Part shown: positions 34,113 to 42,471 of the stretch, piece by piece
How the letters are laid out: every line of letters starts with the position of its first letter
How positions within the stretch are numbered: position 1 is the first letter of the stretch
From: a bacterium
Lineage (GTDB): Bacteria; Armatimonadota; UBA5829
DNA: 64,000 nucleotides
Assembly: GCA_021372295.1 (NCBI GenBank)
Contig: JAJFUS010000023.1
Location: 1 to 64,000 of the forward strand
Direction of reading: 5' to 3'
Position numbers and translations under genes: made by a program
Notes under the pieces: model-generated
Told to the model about the DNA's origin: nothing
What the model saw: the letters and a program-made list of their open reading frames with translations, nothing else
Databases searched by the model: none

Positions 34113-37100
34113 TCAGGCGTCTTTGCAGCCACTGCAGCCGCACTCGCACTCAGGACTATCGTAGCTCCTGCTTGCAAGATCCTGATACGTCTTCCAGCGG
34201 TTCTTGACGTCCACTTCGGCCTCACACATCAGCTTGGTAGCCGCTTCAGGATTGATCTTCTTGAGGACTCTATAGCGGTTTTCACCGTAAGCGTATTCCT
34301 CGAAGCTCATCGTCGGCTCTTTGCTGTCGAGGGAAAGAGGATTCTCGCCCTTGCAAGCCTTATCGGGATTGTATCGGAACAATGGCCAGTGACCACACGC
34401 GATAGCCTTCTTCTGCTCATCGACGCCAAACGTATTGTTGATACCGTGAGCAATACAGTGCGCATACGCAATGATGATAGACGGCCCGTCGTAGGCTTCG
34501 GCTTCAGTGAGAGTCTTCACCAAATGAGCCGGGTCGGCCAACGATACCCGCGCGACATACACATTGCCATAAGTCATCGCCATCATAGCCAGGTCTTTTT
34601 TGCCCATGGGCTTGCCGCCCGCCGCGAACTTCGCAACAGCACCCCTCGGCGTAGACTTGGACATCTGTCCGCCGGTGTTGGAGTAGACCTCTGTATCGAG
34701 GACGAGCACATTGACGTTCTTGCCGCTCGCCAGCACATGATCCAACCCGCCGTAACCAATATCATACGCCCAGCCGTCGCCGCCCAGGATCCACACCGAC
34801 TTCTTCACCAGATAGTCGGCAAGGCTGGCCAGCTGCTTGCTGCACGAACAACACTTATCGGTGCAACTGGAGATAGCGGCCTTGAGCTCATCAACTCTGG
34901 CCCTCTGCGCTTCGATGCCCTCTTGGGTAGTCTGATCGGCGTTCTTGATCGCGTCGGCAAGTTCTGCCTTGATTCCGCCGTTCGCAACGCCCTTATCGAG
35001 CAGTTCGGTCGCAAATTCGTTGAATTTGTCGATGGTCAGTCTGTAGCCCATACCGAACTCGGCATTGTCCTCAAAAAGGCTGTTCGACCACGCCGGGCCT
35101 CTGCCGTCGGCGCGCTTGGTATAAGGAGTTGTCGGCAAGTTTCCGCCGTAAATCGACGAACAACCCGTGGCGTTCGCGATAACCGCGCGGTCGCCGAAAA
35201 GCTGAGATACGAGCTTCACGTAAGGAGTCTCGCCGCAGCCCGCACACGCGCCGGAGAACTCGAACAGCGCAGGAAGCATCTGGCTGCCCTGAACGGTGTC
35301 TTTGTTGTAGAGCGACGGATCGGTCTCAGGCAGCGAGAGGAAGAAGTTCCAATTGTCGCGCTCAGACTCTCTCAGAGGCTCCTGGGCGACCATGTTGATC
35401 GCGTGCTTGCCGGTAGGCTCTTTGGTCTCAGGATCTTTGATGCTAACTGGACAGTTCTGGACGCACAGTCCGCAACCGGTGCAATCCTCGGGAGCAACCT
35501 GGACGGTCACTTTCTTGCCCTTGAGCTTGGCCTTGCCGTCAGCGCTTTTGAATGTAGCCGGAGCCTTGCCCAGTTCACTCTCGTCATAAGCCTTCATGCG
35601 AATCGACGCATGCGGGCAGTAGAGCGAACAACGTCCGCACTGCACGCACGCATTCGGATCCCACTCAGGAATCTCGACTGCGATATTGCGCTTCTCGAAG
35701 GCCGTGGTACCTGTCATGAACTTGCCGTCAATTGGCATCGCGCTCACAGGTAGATCGTCGCCGCGGCCGGCCATAATCTCGGCAGTGACGTTCTTGACGA
35801 ACTCAGGAGCGTCCTCGCTGACAACCGGCGGCATCTTGAACGAACTTGTGACCTGGCTGGGATATTTAACCTCGGCGAACTCGGTCATGCCGGCATCCAC
35901 CGCAGCGTTGTTCATCTCGACGACCTTGTCGCCATACTTGCCGTAGCTCTTCTTGATGGCATTCTTGATTGCCGCAACGGCCTTGTCCTCAGGAAGAATG
36001 CCGGTGAGCTTGAAGAACGCCGCCTGCATAATCATATTGATGCGAGCGCCAAGGCCGATCTTATGGCCGATGGAGATCGCGTCGATCACGTAGAACTTGA
36101 CTTTTTTGTCGATAAGCTGCTTCTGAACTTCCTGAGGGAGCGTGTCCCAGACCTGGTCAGCGCTGTGCTGAGTGGTGAGAAGGAATGTGCCGCCCTGCTC
36201 GATGTTCTTGAGCATATCGTATTTCTCGACGAAGCTCGGGTTGTGGCAGGCGATGAAGTTCGCGCTGTCGATGAGATATGGGCTTCGGATCGGGTTCTTG
36301 CCGAAGCGCAGGTGCGAAACCGTCACCGAACCGGCCTTCTTCGAGTCATACACGAAGTAGCCCTGAGCGTAGTTGTCGGTCTCATCGCCAATAATCTTGA
36401 TCGAGTTCTTATTCGCGCCGACGGTTCCGTCCGAGCCGAGCCCATAGAACATGGCCCGGTAGGTATTCTCGTCGGCTGTGCGGAAGCAGCAGTCATAGCT
36501 CAGGCTCATGTTGGTGACGTCGTCATTAATGCCGACCACAAAGTGGTTCTTCGGCTTATCGGCGCTGAGGTTGTCGAAGACGGCCTTGACCATCGCGGGA
36601 GTAAACTCTTTCGATCCAAGACCGTAACGTCCGCCGACAATAATCGGAGCCGCAAACGATACCTTACCCTCGGAGATAGCTTCTTCGATGCCGGTCACAA
36701 CGTCCAGATAAAGAGGCTCGCCAAGCGACCCAGGCTCTTTGGTGCGGTCGAGAACGGCAATCTTCTTCACGGTCTTAGGCAGCGCCGCAACCATGTCTTC
36801 CACACTGAACGGTCTGAAGAGTCTGACTTTGACTATACCGACTTTCTCGCCCTTTTTGGTGAGATAATCAACGGTCTCGTGCGCCGTTTCAGCACCGGAA
36901 CCCATCAGGATGATGACTCTCTCGGCATCAGGAGCGCCGACGTATTCAAAGAGTTTATACTGCCTGCCAACGATCTTCGCGAACCTGTCCATCGCATCCT
37001 GAACGATCTTCGGAGTAGCCGCGTAGAACTTATTCACGGTCTCGCGGCCCTGGAAATAGACGTCCGGGTTCTGCGCAGTTCCACCCATGACCGGGCGATC

Positions 37101-37730
37101 CGGTGAGAGACCTCTCAACCTGTGCGCAATTACAAGGTCGTCGTCGATCATAGCGCGCATATCATCGTAAGTCAGTTCCTCGATTTTCTGGACTTCATGA
37201 CTGGTGCGGAAGCCATCGAAGAAGTGCAGGAACGGAACTCGGCTGGCAAGCGTCGCGTTCTGCGCAATCAGAGCGAAGTCCATAGCTTCCTGGACACTGT
37301 TGGAACAGAGCATAGCGAAACCCGTCTGCCGGCAGGCCATGACGTCGCTGTGGTCGCCAAAGATCGAGAGGGCCGCGCAGGCCAGGCTTCTAGCCGTAAC
37401 ATGAAAAACCGTGGATGTAAGCTCGCCCGCGATCTTATACATGTTCGGGATCATCAGAAGCAGACCCTGGGAAGCCGTAAATGTGGTGGTCAGCGCGCCG
37501 GTCGCCAGAGCGCCGTGCACAGCGCCGGACGCCCCACCCTCGCTCTGCATTTCAGCAACAGTGGGAATAGTGCCCCAGATATTCTGTTCGCCGCGGGCGG
37601 TCTTCTCATCGGAGACCTCGCCCATCGGTGAACTCGGCGTGATTGGATATATTGCAATTACTTCATTTGTCGCATGCGCTACGTGAGCAGCCGCCGAATT
37701 GCCATCGTAGCCTTTCATTTTACGTGCCAT
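34113..37730 (-). CDS. nifJ: Pyruvate:ferredoxin (flavodoxin) oxidoreductase, single-chain
   Basis: This 1205-residue enzyme oxidises pyruvate to acetyl-CoA and CO2 while reducing ferredoxin. Domains run in order: substrate/TPP domain I ('YPITPSSPMGE'), the CoA-binding domains, the gamma domain, two 4Fe-4S motifs (CVQCGRCSLYCP, CTGCGLCVQNCP), and the C-terminal TPP domain ('CAGCGETPY', 'GGDGWAYDIGYGGLDHV'). ATG 37730 has AAGGAG upstream; the frame upstream runs into a heptamer array. A four-cysteine insert ('SSCTDKCCSCSKQ') precedes the TPP motif, and the C-terminus is another four-cysteine tail ('ECECGCSGCKDA'). Confidence 0.97.
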   Translation of the reverse strand: MARKMKGYDGNSAAAHVAHATNEVIAIYPITPSSPMGEVSDEKTARGEQNIWGTIPTVAEMQSEGGASGAVHGALATGALTTTFTASQGLLLMIPNMYKIAGELTSTVFHVTARSLACAALSIFGDHSDVMACRQTGFAMLCSNSVQEAMDFALIAQNATLASRVPFLHFFDGFRTSHEVQKIEELTYDDMRAMIDDDLVIAHRLRGLSPDRPVMGGTAQNPDVYFQGRETVNKFYAATPKIVQDAMDRFAKIVGRQYKLFEYVGAPDAERVIILMGSGAETAHETVDYLTKKGEKVGIVKVRLFRPFSVEDMVAALPKTVKKIAVLDRTKEPGSLGEPLYLDVVTGIEEAISEGKVSFAAPIIVGGRYGLGSKEFTPAMVKAVFDNLSADKPKNHFVVGINDDVTNMSLSYDCCFRTADENTYRAMFYGLGSDGTVGANKNSIKIIGDETDNYAQGYFVYDSKKAGSVTVSHLRFGKNPIRSPYLIDSANFIACHNPSFVEKYDMLKNIEQGGTFLLTTQHSADQVWDTLPQEVQKQLIDKKVKFYVIDAISIGHKIGLGARINMIMQAAFFKLTGILPEDKAVAAIKNAIKKSYGKYGDKVVEMNNAAVDAGMTEFAEVKYPSQVTSSFKMPPVVSEDAPEFVKNVTAEIMAGRGDDLPVSAMPIDGKFMTGTTAFEKRNIAVEIPEWDPNACVQCGRCSLYCPHASIRMKAYDESELGKAPATFKSADGKAKLKGKKVTVQVAPEDCTGCGLCVQNCPVSIKDPETKEPTGKHAINMVAQEPLRESERDNWNFFLSLPETDPSLYNKDTVQGSQMLPALFEFSGACAGCGETPYVKLVSQLFGDRAVIANATGCSSIYGGNLPTTPYTKRADGRGPAWSNSLFEDNAEFGMGYRLTIDKFNEFATELLDKGVANGGIKAELADAIKNADQTTQEGIEAQRARVDELKAAISSCTDKCCSCSKQLASLADYLVKKSVWILGGDGWAYDIGYGGLDHVLASGKNVNVLVLDTEVYSNTGGQMSKSTPRGAVAKFAAGGKPMGKKDLAMMAMTYGNVYVARVSLADPAHLVKTLTEAEAYDGPSIIIAYAHCIAHGINNTFGVDEQKKAIACGHWPLFRYNPDKACKGENPLSLDSKEPTMSFEEYAYGENRYRVLKKINPEAATKLMCEAEVDVKNRWKTYQDLASRSYDSPECECGCSGCKDA

Positions 37731-37746
37731 AATGTCTCCTTGATTT

Positions 37747-37821
37747 AGAGCAGAAAGCAGAGAGCTGAGAGCAGAGAGCCAGTGCAACCGGCTTTCTGCT
37801 TTCCGCATTTTGCTTTCCGCT
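37747..37821. repeat. Inverted heptamer arrays in the nifJ leader
   Basis: Five 7-mers (AGAGCAG, AAAGCAG, AGAGCTG, AGAGCAG, AGAGCCA; 37747-37781) are followed by a complementary-type array (GCTTTCT, GCTTTCC, GCATTTT, GCTTTCC; 37791-37818). The two blocks can pair imperfectly into a long stem with about a 9-nt loop. They fill the recR-nifJ spacer. Confidence 0.75.
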
Positions 37822-37824
37822 ATA

Positions 37825-38421
37825 CTAGATTTCTCTTCGCCACTGAAGGGCCTGGATCAACGTCGCTTGATCGGCATAGTCCATGTCCCCTCCAACAGGC
37901 ATGCCATGGGCGATTCTTGTAACTTTTACGCCCAACGGCTTGATAAGTTGCGCTATATACATGGCGGTGGCATCGCCTTCAATCGTAGGATTGGTGGCAA
38001 GAACCACTTCTTTTATCTCGCCACTACTCAGTCTTGCCAGGAGTTCGCGCACTTTGAGCATCTCCGCGGAAATGCCGTCCATAGGTGAGATTACTCCGCC
38101 CAGAACATGATACATCCCCCGGAATTCGTTAGTCTTTTCCATCGCGACTACATCGCGAGGCTCGGCCACCACACACAGCAGCGAGGTGTCCCGTTTTGTA
38201 TCAGAGCAGACCTCGCAGCGATCCTGGTCGGTATAGTTATAACATACAGGGCATAGCTTGATGTGCGCCTTGACGTCCATCACCGCGTCAGCCAGAGCGC
38301 GAGCTTCGTCCTCGGTAATTCTGAGAACATGAAACGCCAGCCTCTGCGCGGACTTTGGACCGATCCCAGGCAGTTTCTCAAACTCGCCTACCAGCCGTGC
38401 TAATGGTTTTGCATAATGCAT
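37825..38421 (-). CDS. recR: Recombination protein RecR
   Basis: This 198-residue recombination mediator acts with RecO (and RecF) to load RecA on gapped DNA. It has the helix-hairpin-helix 'LPGIGPKSAQRLAFH', the zinc finger C-x2-C...C-x2-C ('CPVCYNYTDQDRCEVC'), and the Toprim domain with 'VVAEPRDVVAMEKT' and 'TIEGDATAMYI'. The start is ATG 38421, since the family N-terminus begins there; further upstream frame lacks homology. recO lies 7 kb away in this window. Confidence 0.96.
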   Translation of the reverse strand: MHYAKPLARLVGEFEKLPGIGPKSAQRLAFHVLRITEDEARALADAVMDVKAHIKLCPVCYNYTDQDRCEVCSDTKRDTSLLCVVAEPRDVVAMEKTNEFRGMYHVLGGVISPMDGISAEMLKVRELLARLSSGEIKEVVLATNPTIEGDATAMYIAQLIKPLGVKVTRIAHGMPVGGDMDYADQATLIQALQWRREI

Positions 38422-38606
38422 ATAGTCTACCAGCAGTACACGCAAATAATTGGCGAGCTGGAACCGCCCGCCATTGAAATTGCCACGCATCGGCGCGTGT
38501 CGTTAGCGATACCGGTATATTATATCAGATGTGAGAAGAGAGTTGAAGTGCAAGTTATGCGTTACAAGATGAATCTGTATCAGTTTCTGTTGAAATAGAC
38601 ACGCCA

Positions 38607-38641
38607 CGACAGGCGCAAGCCATTTTAGCTTGCGCCTGTCG
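38607..38641. terminator. Stable hairpin between beta-helix gene and recR
   Basis: A 14-bp perfect stem, CGACAGGCGCAAGC (38607-38620) with its complement (38628-38641), closes a 7-nt loop. It lies 31 bp downstream of the beta-helix stop. Neither strand has a T-run, so it may be a non-canonical terminator or a 3'-end stabiliser. Confidence 0.6.
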
Positions 38642-38671
38642 CATGCAGGCCATACGATTTTCCGATTGTGG

Positions 38672-41600
38672 CTACTTCACATATATCAGGTCGTCAGAGG
38701 TCCTGGCTCTAATACACCTGATCGTCGAATCGTTATCGTCCAGCGCCGCAGAAGATATTCCGATTACCGTCACAAACGCTCCCACAGTCGGGAGGTCGGC
38801 ACCGTCCGGCAGGTAGACTCTTACAGTGGTCGACGAACCGTCACTGATTGTCATATATGGCCTGGATGCCGAAACCACTTCTTCAACCAGACCCCAAGTC
38901 TTCACAAGAAGACCGATGTTATTCAGCCCGCAAGCGAGTTTCCACTCTCTTACGATCTCGCCGTCCGACCCGACTCTGATCGTCCAGCCATACACCCCAT
39001 TCTGACCGCCAAACGCGCCTCCGCCAAGAGCGGCGTTTGTCAGTGCAAACGGTTTTGGTTCTGTGGCTGCGGACACCATTACCGTAATTTCGGGGTTCAT
39101 AATCTCGCGCTCTATGCCGGTTGTAGTCATAACCCCAGTAATGTTCACCATCTGCCCGACGCCTACCGTCACGTTATATGTTCTGATCTTTATCCCGGAT
39201 ATTCGATCAACGCTCTGTACATAAAAGCCGTCGTCAAAGACCGCAGTAACCACGACTTCCGAGAGCTCGACAATCACCCCGTTACCGAGCTTCTTTGCCT
39301 CACTGATACTCACAGGTGGGTCTTCCTCCTGGAACGCTCCCATGTTCGGGCTGCCGTCGGCGGGATCGCCGGCACCCAGCAGCGGCGATGTGGCCGACAG
39401 GCGATAGTTGCAGGTTGCAGGATCCATAAACAGCGGATCGACCGCAAGGTTAGTCAGCGTGCAGTCCGATGTCGGCGGAGGCGCGCTGGTAGGATCTGGC
39501 AAACCGACAAATTCAGTCGCCGAGTTGCCATAGAAGTCAGAGTATGTGATCCAGCACCAGGGTTCGATCATAACTGGTGTCGAACCGGTTGCAAAGATCG
39601 CGCCGCCGCGCTGTGCTGCTGTCGTGTGGGTTGCAATATTGAACGCCACTATCGAGTTTCTCATAGTGAAATTGGAATCGGCATCATATATTCCGCCACC
39701 TTGACCGGATGTACCGGTGGCCATGTTAGAAACGATAGTGAGCTTGTTCATCGCAACATCCGACTCATTATCCATGTAAATTCCGCCGCCTTTGCCGTCA
39801 CCTGCCCCGGCGCCAGTGGCCAGATTGGGCATAGTGATGCAGCCGATGAGGCACTCGATTATAGCCGGAGCCGACTCCCGCGACGCAATGCCGCCGCCAT
39901 AGTAGGCAGTATTGGCCTCAATACGAATGGCAAAAATAGTGGGAGCGCCCTGCTCAGAATAGACACCGCCGCCGTAGCCCGCGTACGTCGCGACGCCGGT
40001 AGCGGTGTTGCTGTATATTGTGGTATCACCGCTGAGTAGGGTCGCGGGCGGAGGAGTTATGCCATCGCCCACCATCGAGCTTGTGTCATACATATATATA
40101 CCACCGCCGAGAGCTGCGGTGTTGTAGGTAATCCGGCATGTCGATACGTTTCCGCGGTCTTTGTATATACTGACGCCTCCACCCAATTCGGCAGATCCAT
40201 TCATAATAGTAAAGGCATCAATAACCGTGTAAAGCGCGTCATAAGTAGCCTTCAGCGAATCGTCTAGATAACGATCCTGTGGAAGATGGGCTATCACCAC
40301 GCAAGAATCGAGAAGACCCCCACTGATGCTGGTTGTGTTTGTGTTGACGTCCCGCAACGGATATGGGCTCGGGCTGTCAGTCGGCGAAACTGGGGAGCCA
40401 GACCACGCGCCATATACCGCCACGCCATGCCAGATCAGTATGTTTTCGTTGTAAGTCTGCCCCGCCGGGCCGCCGCGCACCCAAACGGTATAGTTCATTG
40501 TCCAGCCTGCCTGATTATGGCTGTCCGCCGCGTCGATGGCCTCCTGAATCGTCTTGAATGCTGTCGCCCATGTCGTGCCGTCTCCGCTGGACACAACAGT
40601 GCCGTCAACATAATAGGCAAGCGGAGTCACGCCGGTTGAGAGCGGCGTGCAGACATCGCCCACTCCATCGCCGTTGGAGTCCGTCTGATCGGGGTTGGAA
40701 TTCGCCGGGCAGTTGTCATAGACATCCGCAATTCCGTCACCATCCGTATCCGCCTCGGAATATACCAGAGGATCGGGGTCGATTATATCCGCGCCGCCGT
40801 CGTTATCTTCGTCGTGAAATTCGTCCGCGCCAATGTCGATTATGCTGTTTTCGACCCTGATCTCGTCGTCAATGTCCAAACTCCCGGCACCCGCGCCCGT
40901 ATAGCCCGCGTCCTTGGCGGGAGAGCCGTAAGTTATGTGAAAATCGAAGTTGTATTTATCGTAGAACTGCGGATCTTTCATTATGTTGAAATCTTTGTTG
41001 TTCGCTGGAATCGGGTCATAGTATGGAAAACTCAGCCCGAATATATCGCCGCCCGCGTTGTGCCAGAGCAGATTGTAGTTGAAAGTAACGCTCATTCCGT
41101 CGTTGACGACAGCAGTCCCGCGCGACTGGGTGATAATATTATTGAGCACCTTTGCCGCAAGCGTTCCGTGCAAATATACCGCCGCGCCAAGCCCGTAAGG
41201 TCGATCCTTATCATCGACCTTACCTGCGTTTGGCGTAACTTCGTTGCCGTAGAACGTATTGTTTATAATGTTCGGCTCGCCCGGATTCTCGAATGCGATT
41301 GCGCCACCATGCGCGGTTTCGGTATCACCTGTGCCCAGCGCGGCGCACAAGAAGATTATATTGTTTCTGATCTGCGCGTCGGCGTCAGTGATATACATCG
41401 CGCCGCCGTACGAGTAATGAGTGGCAACAGTCCCTCCGGTGGCCTTACAGGTTGCAAACTGACAGCGCTGCACCGTAACTCCTGATCCGCCTTCGGCATA
41501 TATCCCGCCGCCGTACGCTGTGCCTGAGTCTATCACGCTTACGTTAGCCAGGTTCGTCGTAAAATCGCAGCCGGAAACGTTCAAAGTGGAATCAAATGTA

Positions 41601-42211
41601 TAGATTGCCCCACCCTTCGCGTCCGGATTACCGACTGAGTCCCGCGCCGTGTTGTCTATAAACTGGCTATCTCTGACTGACAGATAACCATTTGTGACGT
41701 AAATGCCCCCACCAAGGTGAGAGGTATTGTTTTGAATAATGCAGTTGGCTACAATGAGGTTTGCAGTCAGCGCAATCATCGCCCCCCCAAAAGTTGCCGC
41801 GCCGTTTTCGACCGTAAACCCGTCTATGCGGTTGCCCCCGGCATTTGTGAAGATACTGGTCGTCGAAACTGCCGGATGCACCACAGTCGGCGTTGAGAAG
41901 TCGCGATCGTTAAGATCGAAAGTCAGAGGATCTTCCGTGCCGTCGAAGCCGCCATATATCAAAACACCGGCGGGCACGCTGACATTCTCAACATAAGCAG
42001 GCACTAAAACGGTGTTCTTTTCCACCCACACAGTCAGGTCGATCTGCGAGGCGGCAAGGGTTGCGCCGGCCTGGATAGTGCGTTTCGCGTCGGCCCATGT
42101 AAGGCCGGAATTGGCATCATTGCCCGTCGTCGATACAAAAACGACTGCCGAAGCCGGCAGACAGCAAGAGAAAATCAGAGCACAGAGAATCAGGCGTAAA
42201 TATGCTTTCAT
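38672..42211 (-). CDS. Giant secreted right-handed beta-helix protein with type-3 thrombospondin repeats
   Basis: This 1179-residue exported protein has a signal peptide (about 1-22). Two parallel beta-helix blocks (about 20-480 and 540-990) carry repeated 'GGGIY' coils and 'NNTA' turns, like polymorphic outer-membrane or pectate-lyase-like proteins. The blocks are joined by a calcium-binding DxDxDG stretch ('ADTDGDGIADVYDNCP', 'DSNGDGVGDVC'). The C-terminal 200 residues form an OB-like pair ('VVVTAVFDDGFYVQSVDRISGIKI'). The start is ATG 42211, with AAGGAGGA upstream. Likely roles are surface carbohydrate binding or lysis; no catalytic residues can be named. Confidence 0.88.
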   Translation of the reverse strand: MKAYLRLILCALIFSCCLPASAVVFVSTTGNDANSGLTWADAKRTIQAGATLAASQIDLTVWVEKNTVLVPAYVENVSVPAGVLIYGGFDGTEDPLTFDLNDRDFSTPTVVHPAVSTTSIFTNAGGNRIDGFTVENGAATFGGAMIALTANLIVANCIIQNNTSHLGGGIYVTNGYLSVRDSQFIDNTARDSVGNPDAKGGAIYTFDSTLNVSGCDFTTNLANVSVIDSGTAYGGGIYAEGGSGVTVQRCQFATCKATGGTVATHYSYGGAMYITDADAQIRNNIIFLCAALGTGDTETAHGGAIAFENPGEPNIINNTFYGNEVTPNAGKVDDKDRPYGLGAAVYLHGTLAAKVLNNIITQSRGTAVVNDGMSVTFNYNLLWHNAGGDIFGLSFPYYDPIPANNKDFNIMKDPQFYDKYNFDFHITYGSPAKDAGYTGAGAGSLDIDDEIRVENSIIDIGADEFHDEDNDGGADIIDPDPLVYSEADTDGDGIADVYDNCPANSNPDQTDSNGDGVGDVCTPLSTGVTPLAYYVDGTVVSSGDGTTWATAFKTIQEAIDAADSHNQAGWTMNYTVWVRGGPAGQTYNENILIWHGVAVYGAWSGSPVSPTDSPSPYPLRDVNTNTTSISGGLLDSCVVIAHLPQDRYLDDSLKATYDALYTVIDAFTIMNGSAELGGGVSIYKDRGNVSTCRITYNTAALGGGIYMYDTSSMVGDGITPPPATLLSGDTTIYSNTATGVATYAGYGGGVYSEQGAPTIFAIRIEANTAYYGGGIASRESAPAIIECLIGCITMPNLATGAGAGDGKGGGIYMDNESDVAMNKLTIVSNMATGTSGQGGGIYDADSNFTMRNSIVAFNIATHTTAAQRGGAIFATGSTPVMIEPWCWITYSDFYGNSATEFVGLPDPTSAPPPTSDCTLTNLAVDPLFMDPATCNYRLSATSPLLGAGDPADGSPNMGAFQEEDPPVSISEAKKLGNGVIVELSEVVVTAVFDDGFYVQSVDRISGIKIRTYNVTVGVGQMVNITGVMTTTGIEREIMNPEITVMVSAATEPKPFALTNAALGGGAFGGQNGVYGWTIRVGSDGEIVREWKLACGLNNIGLLVKTWGLVEEVVSASRPYMTISDGSSTTVRVYLPDGADLPTVGAFVTVIGISSAALDDNDSTIRCIRARTSDDLIYVK

Positions 42212-42471
42212 CCTTTTCCTCCTTAGCATCACCACTTGGTGTCGTTGAGCATTGTGTGATGAACAAGCATCTATATTGGTAACACTCTACCCAGTATACT
42301 GCCGGATAGTAAACATGGTGTTTTGCTCGTGACACTTGATGTTTCCACGGTTCACATTTATAGCAGTCTGACGTGTCGGATATACTGCGAATTCCCAAGC
42401 CATCTTACAACTCAGATCGCGTTCAGGTATAATAATATGGCTTTGACTTATTGAACACTTGGTGGAAAAAC

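Noticed and set aside
34389..35753. 454-codon plus-strand open frame opposite nifJ
   Set aside because: Antisense shadow of a conserved gene; composition is Arg/His/Leu-rich without domains.
38630..40039. 469-codon plus-strand open frame opposite the beta-helix gene
   Set aside because: Arises from the repetitive GC-rich coding strand; no family and no start signals.
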